DNA of 64,000 nucleotides, from assembly GCA_030431475.1 (NCBI GenBank), contig JAUIJD010000025.1, positions 1 through 64,000 of the forward strand, in the 5' to 3' direction. The position numbers and the translations under genes were made by a program. Positions 26,085-34,742 of this stretch are shown piece by piece (positions within the stretch are counted from its first letter, which is position 1; each line of letters begins with the position of its first letter). A model generated the notes under the pieces. It worked only from the letters and a program-made list of their open reading frames with translations. It did no database searches and was not told the origin of the DNA. The stretch comes from Verrucomicrobiia bacterium. GTDB taxonomy: Bacteria; Verrucomicrobiota; Verrucomicrobiia; Verrucomicrobiales; Akkermansiaceae.

Positions 26085-27050
26085 CTATTGCGCCAGCGGC
26101 GTGCTGAGCTCGATGATGCGCGGATCGATCTGGTACTGCGAGTCGCAGACCTCGTGGATGGGCCGGGTGCTGTAGTGACCCTCGTTGAAGACCATCACCG
26201 AGTTGGTTTCCCCGGCTTCAAGCGAATCCACCGCGGCGACGGCGAACTTGTAGGCCATCAGGCGGTCGCGAACCGTCGGCGATCCCCCCCGCTGGACGTG
26301 GCCGAGCACGGTGAGGCGCGCTTCCATGCCGATCGAATCGTTGATCCAGCGGGTGAGGTAGTCGGCCATCTTCGTCCCTTCGGCGGCGATCGCGAGGATG
26401 TGGTTGCGGCCGGCGTCGATCTCGCGCTGGAGGCGCAGTCCGATGCTGTCGAGATTGTAGGGGACTTCCGGGGTCAGGCAGATCTCCGCCCCGCACGACA
26501 GCGCACTGACCATGGCCAGGTAGCCGCAGTGGCGCCCCATGACCTCGACGACGAAGGCGCGCGAGAACGAGGTCGCGGTGTCGTGGATCGAGTCGATCGA
26601 CTGGCGGATCATGTTGAGCGCGGTATCGACGCCGAGGCAGTAGTCGGTGCCGGCGATGTCGTTGTCGATGGTCGCGGGGATCCCGGCGAAGGGGATGCCG
26701 AAATCGGCGTAGAACTGGTTGAGGGCCCGGAAGGAGCCGTCCCCGCCGATGACGATCAGCTTCTCGATCCCGCGCTTCTTCAGGTTCTCGAGAGCCTGGC
26801 GGCGGAACCCGATGTCGAAGAAGCGCTTCTCCCGCGACGAGCGGAGGAGCGTGCCGCCGCGGTGGAGGATGCCCGAGAGCATCTCCCGGTCGGGCTCGAC
26901 GAACCGGTCGTCGATCAGCCCGCGGAGGCCGTCGTAGACGAGCCACGGCTTGAAGCCGCGGCTGGCGGCGTATTCGGCGGCGACCTTGATCGCCGGATTC
27001 ATCCCGGCGGCATCGCCTCCGGAGGTCATGATCGCGAGTCCTTTGCTCAT
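26085..27050 (-). CDS. pfkA: 6-phosphofructokinase
   Basis: A 321-residue phosphofructokinase that phosphorylates fructose 6-phosphate in glycolysis. The ATP loop is 'MTSGGDAAGMNPAIK', the nucleotide site 'VIGGDGSFRAL', the catalytic loop 'ATIDNDIAGTDYCLGVDTAL', and the substrate loop 'VVEVMGRHCGYLAM'. The 'GGDGS' motif is of the ATP type; PPi-dependent enzymes usually have GGDDS and a Lys before TIDND. The residue before TIDND is Ala here, where classic enzymes carry Gly or Lys. Length matches bacterial PfkA (~320). The start at 27050 gives the family N-terminus. It is divergent from the ammonium transporter gene. Confidence 0.92.
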   Translation of the reverse strand: MSKGLAIMTSGGDAAGMNPAIKVAAEYAASRGFKPWLVYDGLRGLIDDRFVEPDREMLSGILHRGGTLLRSSREKRFFDIGFRRQALENLKKRGIEKLIVIGGDGSFRALNQFYADFGIPFAGIPATIDNDIAGTDYCLGVDTALNMIRQSIDSIHDTATSFSRAFVVEVMGRHCGYLAMVSALSCGAEICLTPEVPYNLDSIGLRLQREIDAGRNHILAIAAEGTKMADYLTRWINDSIGMEARLTVLGHVQRGGSPTVRDRLMAYKFAVAAVDSLEAGETNSVMVFNEGHYSTRPIHEVCDSQYQIDPRIIELSTPLAQ

Positions 27051-27196
27051 GGCGCGGGGAGGGAACGGGATGCTCCCGGACGCGACAAGCACGGGATGGG
27101 CCGGATGATTCGTGTTTTTGCGGAGCGGGGTGCTGACACTTGCGGACGCAACCGGGGCTCGACAGCTTCCGGCGGAGTCCGGAGAACACACTTTCC

Positions 27197-28504
27197 ATGA
27201 ATCTCTCGCATATTTCCGGACCTCGAATCGTCGCCTGGCTCATGCTTCTCGCCCTGCCGGCCGCGGCGCAGGATAGCCCGGCACCCGACAGCGGTGACAC
27301 GGCGTGGATGCTCACGTCGACCGCGCTCGTGCTTCTGATGATGCTTCCGGCTCTGGCGCTCTTCTACGGGGGGCTGGTGCGGGCCAAGAACCTCCTGAGC
27401 GTGCTGATGCATTGCCTGCTGATGGCGGGGATCGCGTCGATTCTCTGGATGGTCGGTCTCTACAGCCTGGCGCTGAAGGGCGACGGCGGCGGAATTGCGA
27501 GCCTCGGTGGCTGGATCGGCGACCTCAGCGCCTTCGGGCTCAGGGGGATCACTCCCGAAAGCATGGCGGGCAACATTCCCGAGACCGTGCTGGTGATGTT
27601 CCAGATGACCTTCGCGATCATCACGCCGGGTCTCGTGGTCGGTGCCTTCGTCGAGCGGGTGAAGCTGAGTGCGGTGATCTGGTTCACCATCCTCTGGTCC
27701 ATCCTCGTCTACGCGCCGGCCGCCCACTGGGTCTGGGGCAATGGCTGGATGATGCAGAAAGGGGTGATCGACCTCGCCGGCGGGATCGTGGTCCACGCCA
27801 CGGCGGGCGTCAGCGCCCTGGTCTTCGCCGCGATGCTCGGAAGCCGTCGCGGATTTCCGAAGCAGATCCTCCCGCCGCACAGCCCGTGGATGGTGGTCAC
27901 CGGCGCCGGCCTGCTGTGGGTCGGTTGGTTCGGATTCAATGCCGGCAGCCAGGTCGCGGCCAACGGCAGCGCCGGCATGACCATGCTCGTCACGCACCTC
28001 GCGGCGGCCACCGGCACGCTGACCTGGGCGCTGGTCGAGAAGCTCAAGACCGGCAAGGCCGGCATCGTCGGTGCCGCGACCGGCACCATCGCCGGGCTGG
28101 CGACCGTAACCCCCGCCTCGGGGGTCGTCGGTCCGCTCGGGGCGATCCTTCTCGGCATGCTCGCCGGGGTGGTCTGCTACTTCGCCTGCGGCCTGATCAA
28201 GGAGCGCTTCAAGGTGGACGACAGCCTCGATGTCTTCGCGGTCCACGGCCTCGGTGGCATCATGGGAACGGTCCTGCTGGCGGTTCTCGGAACCTCGTCC
28301 TTCGGCGGCTTCGGCGACTTCGAAATGGGCACGCAGCTCGGCATCCAGCTCCTGTGCGTGGCCGTGACCGTGGTCTGGTCGGCGGCGGCGACCTTCCTGA
28401 TCGTGAAGGTGATCGGCTTCCTCGGCGGCATGCGGGTCTCCGACGAGGACGAGGAAACCGGACTCGACGACTCGAGCCACGGCGAGAAGGCCTATCACTG
28501 GTGA
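27197..28504 (+). CDS. amt: Ammonium transporter
   Basis: A 435-residue Amt/MEP/Rh ammonium channel. An N-terminal signal-like segment (residues ~10-25) precedes about eleven membrane helices. The pore histidines are recognisable in 'VYAPAAHWVWGNGW' and 'VFAVHGLGGIMG', the signature 'DLAGGIVVHATAGVSALVFA' is present, and 'GWFGFNAGSQVAANGSAG' is the second conserved motif. The C-terminal cytoplasmic tail is short and acidic. No PII (glnK/glnB) gene is adjacent, although the two usually lie together. The start at 27197 is preferred over the longer frame, whose first 19 codons overlap the promoter region. The 3' end overlaps the convergent small membrane protein gene by 10 bases. Confidence 0.94.
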   Translation: MNLSHISGPRIVAWLMLLALPAAAQDSPAPDSGDTAWMLTSTALVLLMMLPALALFYGGLVRAKNLLSVLMHCLLMAGIASILWMVGLYSLALKGDGGGIASLGGWIGDLSAFGLRGITPESMAGNIPETVLVMFQMTFAIITPGLVVGAFVERVKLSAVIWFTILWSILVYAPAAHWVWGNGWMMQKGVIDLAGGIVVHATAGVSALVFAAMLGSRRGFPKQILPPHSPWMVVTGAGLLWVGWFGFNAGSQVAANGSAGMTMLVTHLAAATGTLTWALVEKLKTGKAGIVGAATGTIAGLATVTPASGVVGPLGAILLGMLAGVVCYFACGLIKERFKVDDSLDVFAVHGLGGIMGTVLLAVLGTSSFGGFGDFEMGTQLGIQLLCVAVTVVWSAAATFLIVKVIGFLGGMRVSDEDEETGLDDSSHGEKAYHW

Positions 28505-28986
28505 GCCCGGTCGGCGGTCGTCGCCCGGGGTTCCCCGGCCCGGCGCTGCTTGCGGTGCTGGCGAAGGACGATGGTGCCCGCCGAGAGCAGCACGTAGCCG
28601 AGTACCACCAGCCAGTGGGCGACGGCGACGATTCGCGAGCGGTGGGTGTAGCCGGCGCCGTGGCTGACATCCAAGCGATGGAAGACCGCATCTTCCGGAA
28701 GGAAGAGCCCGGCGAACGATTTCTCGGGGAGCACCTCGGGAGGCGGCGGCTCGCGCTCGATCCGGAACCGATCCTGTCCGGGATGCGCGTAGGAGTAGGG
28801 ATTGTCGCTCCACCGCCAGAACACGGTCATTTCGCCGCCGCGCTGTCGCAGCAGGATCTGGCGCTCCCCGGGCATCATCCGGACGCCTGTCGAATATCGC
28901 CCCGAGTCCCCCCAGGCCCAGACCAGGAAGCAGCATCCGGGGATCAGCAGCCAGAACAGGCGCGAGCGGTACCAGGGGCGGGGCAT
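28495..28986 (-). CDS. Membrane protein with two predicted helices, unknown function
   Basis: A 163-residue protein I do not recognise. Hydrophobic segments at residues ~9-25 ('LFWLLIPGCCFLVWAWG') and ~120-140 ('VAHWLVVLGYVLLSAGTIVL') look like membrane helices and enclose an extracytoplasmic domain containing 'GEMTVFWRWSDNPYSY', a Pro-rich patch and a short C-terminal basic tail (RQHRKQRRAGE). The start at 28986 gives a Met followed by a Pro/Arg-rich region before the first helix. It lies 28 bases after the Nudix gene operon and converges on the ammonium transporter. Confidence 0.6.
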   Translation of the reverse strand: MPRPWYRSRLFWLLIPGCCFLVWAWGDSGRYSTGVRMMPGERQILLRQRGGEMTVFWRWSDNPYSYAHPGQDRFRIEREPPPPEVLPEKSFAGLFLPEDAVFHRLDVSHGAGYTHRSRIVAVAHWLVVLGYVLLSAGTIVLRQHRKQRRAGEPRATTADRAHQ

Positions 28987-29014
28987 GGTGCTTCTGCGGC
29001 GGGGCGGGCGACCT

Positions 29015-29404
29015 TCAGCGGGAGCGCCTGGCCCACTCGGCGAGAATGGGAAGGTCGGCGTCGGCGAGGTCGAGTCGCTGGAGTTCGTGAATGGCGCACC
29101 AGCGGATCTCGTCGTGCTCGTGGGGGTGCGGGGTGCCGTCGGTGATGCGGCAGAGGATGGGGATCAGGCGGATCGGGCCGCGGCCGTAGTCATGGACGAC
29201 GGGGGTGAGGGTTTCGGCCGGCTCGACCGTGATCTCGAGTTCCTCCCGCAGCTCGCGGACGAGGGCGCGGTGCGGGCTCTCCCCGGGTTCGACTTTCCCC
29301 CCGGGGAACTCCCACTTGCCGGCGAGGTGTTTGCCCTCCGGGCGCCGGCAGGCGAGCAGGCGGCCGCGGCCGTCGTGGATGAGGCCGGCGACGACGTCGA
29401 TCAT
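29015..29404 (-). CDS. mutT: Nudix hydrolase (MutT-like)
   Basis: A 129-residue Nudix hydrolase. The Nudix box is present as GKVEPGESPHRALVREL with the following REEL, with the metal-binding Glu residues intact; the box ends EELEI instead of the usual EExGU. Family sequence features include 'GLIHDGRGRLLACRR' before the box and 'PHEHDEIRWCAIHEL' near the C-terminus, the substrate-recognition region of MutT-type enzymes. Likely an 8-oxo-(d)GTP diphosphatase or related house-cleaning enzyme. The start at 29404 overlaps the stop of the phosphoesterase gene (ATGA), so it is translationally coupled as the last gene of the operon that begins with the ABC ATPase. Confidence 0.87.
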   Translation of the reverse strand: MIDVVAGLIHDGRGRLLACRRPEGKHLAGKWEFPGGKVEPGESPHRALVRELREELEITVEPAETLTPVVHDYGRGPIRLIPILCRITDGTPHPHEHDEIRWCAIHELQRLDLADADLPILAEWARRSR

Positions 29405-30219
29405 CGACCGTCGGCAAGGCGTTCGGCGAGCATCGGCGGCAGGTCGGCCTCGCGGATCTTCCGCTGGGTGGTCTCGATGTCGTACTCGATGCGGCGGAAG
29501 ACGACGAGCTTGTGCTCGAGGTCGTAGATCGCGTAGCAGCCGCGCCAGTCGCCGTCGCGCGGCTGGCCGACCGAGCCGACGTTGATGAAGTACTTCGAGC
29601 CCGGCTCGATGGCGACCGACTCGGCGGGCACCTCCTGCACCTTGCCGTCCTTGACGTAGACCCGCGGGACATGGGTGTGGCCGTGGAAGCAGACCTGGGT
29701 GAACTGGTAGGAGAAGTTCGACATCGCGTCGAAACGGTTGGTCACGTAGTTCCAGTTCGACGGCTGGTCGAGGGTGCTGTGGACCACGGTGAAATCCTCG
29801 ATCTGGCGGACCATGCGCAGGCGCCGGAGCCAGGTGCGCTGCTCTTCGGTGAGGTGTTCGCGGGTCCACTCCAGGGCGGTGGCGGCGACCGGGTTCATCG
29901 ACTCCAGCGAGTGGTTGCCGGAGGCGTCCTCGTCGTGGTTGCCCTTGACCACGGGGCAGTTCATGGCGCGGACCTTCTCGAGGCAGGCGCCCGGGTCGGC
30001 GTTGTAGCCGACGACGTCGCCGAGGCAGATGTAGTCGTTGCAGCCCTGCTCCTCGGCGTCGGCGAGCACGGCTTCCAGCGCCTCCAGGTTGGCGTGGATG
30101 TCGCCGAAAAGGGCGATGCGTTTCGAGCCGGAGGACACTTCCCCGGCAGGCTCGGCGGCCGGCTGTCCGGGCGGACCGGCGACGGGGGAGGGGGGCGGGC
30201 CGCTGGGAGGTTCCATCAA
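29401..30219 (-). CDS. Metallophosphoesterase (YfcE/MJ0936-like)
   Basis: A 272-residue calcineurin-type phosphoesterase. The dinuclear metal motifs are complete: 'ALFGDIHANLEALEAV' (GDxHxN), 'YICLGDVVGYNADP' (GD), 'VVKGNHDEDASG' (GNHD), 'TVVHSTLDQP' (H) and 'QVCFHGHTHVPRVY' (GHTH). An N-terminal Pro/Gly-rich extension (~30 residues) precedes the domain; translation could start at 30219 or the adjacent ATG at 30216. It is probably a cytoplasmic phosphodiesterase of unknown substrate. The gene is the fourth of five in the operon ABC ATPase, permease, TPR protein, phosphoesterase and Nudix hydrolase, 36 bases after the TPR gene. Confidence 0.9.
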   Translation of the reverse strand: MMEPPSGPPPSPVAGPPGQPAAEPAGEVSSGSKRIALFGDIHANLEALEAVLADAEEQGCNDYICLGDVVGYNADPGACLEKVRAMNCPVVKGNHDEDASGNHSLESMNPVAATALEWTREHLTEEQRTWLRRLRMVRQIEDFTVVHSTLDQPSNWNYVTNRFDAMSNFSYQFTQVCFHGHTHVPRVYVKDGKVQEVPAESVAIEPGSKYFINVGSVGQPRDGDWRGCYAIYDLEHKLVVFRRIEYDIETTQRKIREADLPPMLAERLADGR

Positions 30220-30255
30220 TGGGGTTCGGGTCGAAGTTGGGTGCCGGCCGGAGGC

Positions 30256-31170
30256 TCAGCGCCGGAAGATGCTCTGTTCTTCGGGGATGCCGAGGATTCT
30301 TTCAAGCCTGCGTAGATAGGATGCCACGCCGTCCATGGGATACTCTCCGCGGATGTCGAGGTAGTGGTTCCCGAGGATTTGGTAAGCCTTGCGGTGGGTT
30401 CCGAACAATTCGAGCGCGAGGGCGTCCGGGTCGATGTCGGGGTCGGCCCGGTGCTCGAGCGCAAAGCGCACCGAGAGCAGGGTCGGCGGCGCGCCTCCGT
30501 CCTCCGCCATGATCTTCCGGATCAGGGGCAGGGCTTCGTCGATGTAGCGGTCCGAGCGCGCCATCGCCATCGCCTGGAAGCGCCGCACGTAGGGCAGGGC
30601 GTCACCGGTCTCGACGGCCTTGCCGAACGCCTCGGAGGCCCGGTCGTAGTCGCGGATCTTGTTGGGGTCGATGTAGAGCCAGCCGAGCCGGCTCCAGAGC
30701 ACGGAGCTGTCCGGGTTCTGGCGCACGCCTTCCTCGAGGAAGGCCCCGCCCTTCTTGACCCAGCGCTGCCACTCGGCGCGGGCCCTCAGCTCGGGCAGGC
30801 CGACGTCGTTGCGGTCGTAGTAGGCCGCCGCGTTGTAGGCCATGTGCCAGTGGCCGGTGTCCCAGTAGTAGGCGGTGTGGGGGGCGAGCTGGACGATGGT
30901 TTCGTAGCTGTCGGCGACCTGGGTCCACTCGTAGTTCTCGAAGTGGGAGAAGGCGCGGAGGTTGAGCACGGTGGCGACCAGCGTCCGCAGACCGCCGAGC
31001 GAGACGGCCCAGAATCCCTGGCCGACCTTCTTCCGGACCTCGAGGTCGAGCGGTTCCTGGAGCAGGTCCTTCTGCCGGAGGTCCTCGGTGAGCGCCTGCT
31101 CGATCGGCGCGCGCACGATCCCGGCCACGACGATCGTGGCGAGGGCGGCGAGCTGCAGGCGACGGTGCAT
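30256..31170 (-). CDS. Exported TPR-like protein in ABC transporter operon
   Basis: A 304-residue protein with an N-terminal membrane segment or signal peptide (residues ~6-20, 'QLAALATIVVAGIVR') followed by all-helical TPR-like repeats: 'FSHFENYEWTQVADSYETIV', 'TGHWHMAYNAAAYYDRND', 'DYDRASEAFGKAVETGD', and 'FGTHRKAYQILGNHYLDIRG'. The 52-base gap after the permease gene and shared strand suggest co-transcription. It resembles tetratricopeptide proteins that accompany NosY-type ABC transporters in Verrucomicrobia; a specific role cannot be assigned. Confidence 0.7.
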   Translation of the reverse strand: MHRRLQLAALATIVVAGIVRAPIEQALTEDLRQKDLLQEPLDLEVRKKVGQGFWAVSLGGLRTLVATVLNLRAFSHFENYEWTQVADSYETIVQLAPHTAYYWDTGHWHMAYNAAAYYDRNDVGLPELRARAEWQRWVKKGGAFLEEGVRQNPDSSVLWSRLGWLYIDPNKIRDYDRASEAFGKAVETGDALPYVRRFQAMAMARSDRYIDEALPLIRKIMAEDGGAPPTLLSVRFALEHRADPDIDPDALALELFGTHRKAYQILGNHYLDIRGEYPMDGVASYLRRLERILGIPEEQSIFRR

Positions 31171-31222
31171 GGGGTGAATGCTGAAACGCTGGAAACCGAA
31201 ACGATGCGGGGAGGGAGACGGC

Positions 31223-32125
31223 TCAGAACTCCTTGCGGGCGAAGACCAGCCAGGAGGCGAAGGTGTAGACGATGAAGTAGAAGAGCGTGACGCCGGCGAC
31301 CTTGAGGAGGTCGAGGGCCTTGAGGACCTTGCCCTCGATCACGGCGTCGATGAGGTTGTAGATCTGCAGGTCGGGCAGGACGGTGGTCATGATCGCCGAG
31401 CCGATCCTCCCCAGCACCCCGGTCCCCTGGAAGTAGGCTTCGCGGGCATCCGCCTGGAAGAACCCGATGAAGACGACCAGGAAGCCGACGATGGCGGTGA
31501 ACAGCGTGCTGGTCGAGAAGGTCGAGAGCAGAAGGGCGACGCAGATGATGACGATGGCGCGCAGGAAGACGACGAAGACGGCGCCCTGGAGGTTCCAGGT
31601 CGGGCCGAGCGCCCGGGTTTCGGCGAGCTGGGACTCGATCAGGTCGGGCGGGTAGCCGAAGGCCTCGGCCGCGGCCCTTTGCTGCTCGAGCACGCCGCCG
31701 AGACGGAGCGCGAGCACGCCGGACATGAGCAGGTCCATCACCGCCAGCGAGACGAAGATCAGGGCGGCGACGCCGAAGAACTTGCCGAGCAGGTAGTCGA
31801 GCCGCGGGACGGGCTTGGCGAGGATGGTGTAGAGCGTGCGGTCCTCGACGTCCTTCGGCAGCAGCAGGCCGGTGGCGACGACGGCGATCACGATCGAGAA
31901 CAGGCTCATGCAGCCGATCGAGGTGTTCTTGATGGCGTAGAGCAGCTCCACGCCCGAGGACTCCGGGGCGGCGTGCGTCGGCAGTTCGAGGAAGTTGGCG
32001 CCGATGACGATGACCGCGAACAGCGCGAGGAAATAGAACACCTTCATCCGCACCAGCTGGGTGAAGGTGTGGAAGGCGAGCACGCCGATGCGGCGTGGGT
32101 TGAGCGGACGGTGGAGGGTCTTCAT
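31223..32125 (-). CDS. ABC-2 family transporter permease
   Basis: A 300-residue membrane protein with about six hydrophobic helices, the first at residues ~28-48 ('VFYFLALFAVIVIGANFLEL'). It has the typical ABC-2/NosY pattern: 'LLLPKDVEDRTLYTILAKPV' (conserved coupling motif with Glu-Asp-Arg-Thr), 'YLLGKFFGVAALIFVSLAVM' and a last helix near the C-terminus. The gene overlaps the ATPase gene by 4 bases (ATGA). Together they form a two-component exporter whose substrate is unknown. Confidence 0.85.
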   Translation of the reverse strand: MKTLHRPLNPRRIGVLAFHTFTQLVRMKVFYFLALFAVIVIGANFLELPTHAAPESSGVELLYAIKNTSIGCMSLFSIVIAVVATGLLLPKDVEDRTLYTILAKPVPRLDYLLGKFFGVAALIFVSLAVMDLLMSGVLALRLGGVLEQQRAAAEAFGYPPDLIESQLAETRALGPTWNLQGAVFVVFLRAIVIICVALLLSTFSTSTLFTAIVGFLVVFIGFFQADAREAYFQGTGVLGRIGSAIMTTVLPDLQIYNLIDAVIEGKVLKALDLLKVAGVTLFYFIVYTFASWLVFARKEF

Positions 32126-32973
32126 TCGGCCCGGTCGACGGTTTCGCGGAGAAAGAGGCGCTCGAGGGTGGTGCGGGGCTTGCCGGCGCGGACGAGCTCG
32201 GCGCCGTCCGCCGACGCCACCAGCCGGCGAATCTCGTCGACCAGCTCCGGCGGGGCGTCGCGCAGGACGAGCTCGGTCTGGTCTTCGATGGCGAGCATGT
32301 CCTCGAGCCGGCCTTCGCGGATCATCCTGCCGCGGAAGATGATGCCGACCTGGTCGCAGACCTCCTGGACCTGCTCCAGCAGGTGCGAGCAGAGAAAGAC
32401 GGTGATGCCGCGCTCGCGCAGGGCGAGGATGAGGTCGCGGATCTGGCGGGAGCCGATCGGGTCGACGCCGGCGGTCGGCTCGTCGAGGATGACCAGCCGG
32501 GGTTCCTGGATCAGTGCCTGGGCGAGCCCGATGCGCTGCAGCATGCCCTTCGAGTAGCCGCCGAGCCGGCGGTCGCGGGCGTCGTTGAGGTCGACGAGCT
32601 CGAGCAGCTCGTCGATGCGGGCGTCGAGCGCCTTGCCGCGCAGGCCGCAGAGCTTGCCGTAGAAGCGCAGCGTTTCGGCACCGCTGAGGTGCTTGTAGAA
32701 ATACGGGTTCTCGGGAAGGAAGCCGACCTGTTCGCGCGAGTCGACCGCCAGCGAGTCGGCGCCGAAGATGCGGCAGGTGCCGGACGTCGGAGCGACCAGC
32801 CCGAGCAGCGCCTTCATCGTGGTCGACTTGCCCGATCCGTTGGGGCCGATCAGGCCGTAGACCTGGCCGGGTTCGATCCGGATGCTGACGCGGTCGACGG
32901 CCCGCACCGGCCGGCCGCCGAAGTGGGCGGGGAAGACCTTGACCAGATTCTCGATTTCGACGGCGTGCTCCAT
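32122..32973 (-). CDS. ABC transporter ATP-binding protein
   Basis: A 283-residue ATPase. Walker A is 'GPNGSGKST' at residues 43-51, the ABC signature appears as 'LGGYSKGMLQRIGLAQAL', Walker B as 'RLVILDEPTAGVDP', and the H-loop as 'VFLCSHLLEQ'. The C-terminal ~70 residues ('LVLRDAPPELVDEIRRLV', 'TTLERLFL') resemble the CcmA/NatA regulatory end. It energises the permease encoded immediately downstream. It is the first gene of the five-gene operon and is divergent from the acidic lipoprotein gene, 125 bases away. Confidence 0.94.
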   Translation of the reverse strand: MEHAVEIENLVKVFPAHFGGRPVRAVDRVSIRIEPGQVYGLIGPNGSGKSTTMKALLGLVAPTSGTCRIFGADSLAVDSREQVGFLPENPYFYKHLSGAETLRFYGKLCGLRGKALDARIDELLELVDLNDARDRRLGGYSKGMLQRIGLAQALIQEPRLVILDEPTAGVDPIGSRQIRDLILALRERGITVFLCSHLLEQVQEVCDQVGIIFRGRMIREGRLEDMLAIEDQTELVLRDAPPELVDEIRRLVASADGAELVRAGKPRTTLERLFLRETVDRAE

Positions 32974-33098
32974 GGGTCGCGGGTGCTGCCGAAGCTAGAG
33001 GCGGACCCCCCGGACTGGCAACGCGTTTCCCGGACCGCCGGAATTGTCAGGATCCTTGGCTTGTGCCGGTCCGGCCGATGCCTCAGCGTACGCGGGCT

Positions 33099-33911
33099 AT
33101 GAAGAAACTGATGATGATGATTTCGGCGCTCGTCGCCCTGCTGGCGACGAGCTGCATGGAGCACCACGTGACGATCAAGCTGAACAAGGACGGCAGCGGC
33201 ACGATCACGGAGGAGACCACGCTCGGTGCCCAGGTGCTGGCGATGATCGAGCAGATGAGCGCGATGGGCGGCGAGGGCGCCGAGGCACCGGACCCGACCG
33301 CCGACATGGTGGACAAGGAGAAGGCCGCCGAGCAGGCGAAGAGCATGGGTGAGGGGGTGACCGTCGAGAAGGTCGAGAAGATCGACGAGGCCGGCCGCAA
33401 GGGAGGCCGCATCGTCTTCGCCTTCAAGGACATCAACAAGGTGAAGTACGGCTTCGGCGACGGCATGCAGGACATGGGCGAGGGCATGGCCCCCGGGGGC
33501 CCGGACGCGGCCGCCGAGGAGGAAACCGAGCCGATGGAGTTCGCCTATGCGGACGGGGTGCTGACGCTGAAGAACAAGGCCATGGATGCCGAGGGAGCCG
33601 AGAAGGCGGAGGCGGCGCCCGAAGCCGACCCGGCGCAGCTGGCCCAGGCCAAGCAGATGCTCGACGGCATGAAGATGAGCATCCGCCTCGAGTTCCCGGG
33701 CGGCATCGAGGAAACCAACGCCACCCACGTCGACGGCAGCACCGTGACGATGATGGAGATGGACATGAGCAAGCTGCTCGAGGATCCCGAGGCTTTCGCC
33801 AAGCTGCAGAAGGAGCAGCCCGACAGCCCGGCGGAGATGGCCGAGGCGCTGAAGGGCATCGAGGGCATGAAGGTCGAGGCCAACGAGGAGCTTCGCGTGA
33901 AGCTCAAGTGA
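33099..33911 (+). CDS. Acidic lipoprotein with Met-rich middle
   Basis: A 270-residue lipoprotein. The leader MKKLMMMISALVALLATSC has a lipobox cysteine at residue 19 (ATSC). The body starts with a beta strand motif 'EHHVTIKLNKDGSGTITEET' that is often seen in small outer-membrane-associated lipoproteins of this phylum, continues through an acidic Met/Glu/Ala-rich helical part, has two strands ('KGGRIVFAFKDINKVKY', 'MSIRLEFPGGIEETNAT'), and ends with a helical segment and 'VEANEELRVKLK'. No named family is recognised. The start is placed at 33099, which is where the leader begins. Confidence 0.75.
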   Translation: MKKLMMMISALVALLATSCMEHHVTIKLNKDGSGTITEETTLGAQVLAMIEQMSAMGGEGAEAPDPTADMVDKEKAAEQAKSMGEGVTVEKVEKIDEAGRKGGRIVFAFKDINKVKYGFGDGMQDMGEGMAPGGPDAAAEEETEPMEFAYADGVLTLKNKAMDAEGAEKAEAAPEADPAQLAQAKQMLDGMKMSIRLEFPGGIEETNATHVDGSTVTMMEMDMSKLLEDPEAFAKLQKEQPDSPAEMAEALKGIEGMKVEANEELRVKLK

Positions 33912-33918
33912 GTCGTCG

Positions 33919-33944
33919 ACGCGCGACTGCCGTCGCGCGTTCCC
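33919..33944. repeat. Solitary REP-like hairpin
   Basis: Nine bases after the lipoprotein stop, ACGCGCGAC-tgcc-GTCGCGCGT forms a perfect 9-bp stem (33919-33940), followed by TCCC. The sequence GCGCGAC-n-GTCGCGCGT-CCC is the same core as the inner and outer arms of the REP pairs next to the transposase at 36.2-37.4 kb, differing in the loop and by one extra T before CCC. It is probably a single member of that REP family. Confidence 0.6.
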
Positions 33945-33956
33945 TTTCCAATGAAA

Positions 33957-33984
33957 CGGCCGCCCCGGATTTCCGGGGCGGCCG
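33957..33984. terminator. Bidirectional Rho-independent terminator
   Basis: CGGCCGCCCCGG-attt-CCGGGGCGGCCG is a perfect 12-bp stem with a 4-base loop, preceded by AAA and followed by TTCTT. It lies between the convergent lipoprotein and superoxide dismutase genes and can serve both. Confidence 0.8.
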
Positions 33985-34011
33985 TTCTTGCAGAGGGTCC
34001 CGGGGAATCGA

Positions 34012-34632
<621 letters not shown>

Positions 34633-34742
34633 GGTAGGGGTTGGTTTGGTTTGCGTTCGAGGGGCCGCGCGGGTAATCCCGACTCGCGGCCGACGCCCCG
34701 ACGATGGCGCGGGCCTCACGCACTGCAAGGAACAATCCCCAC

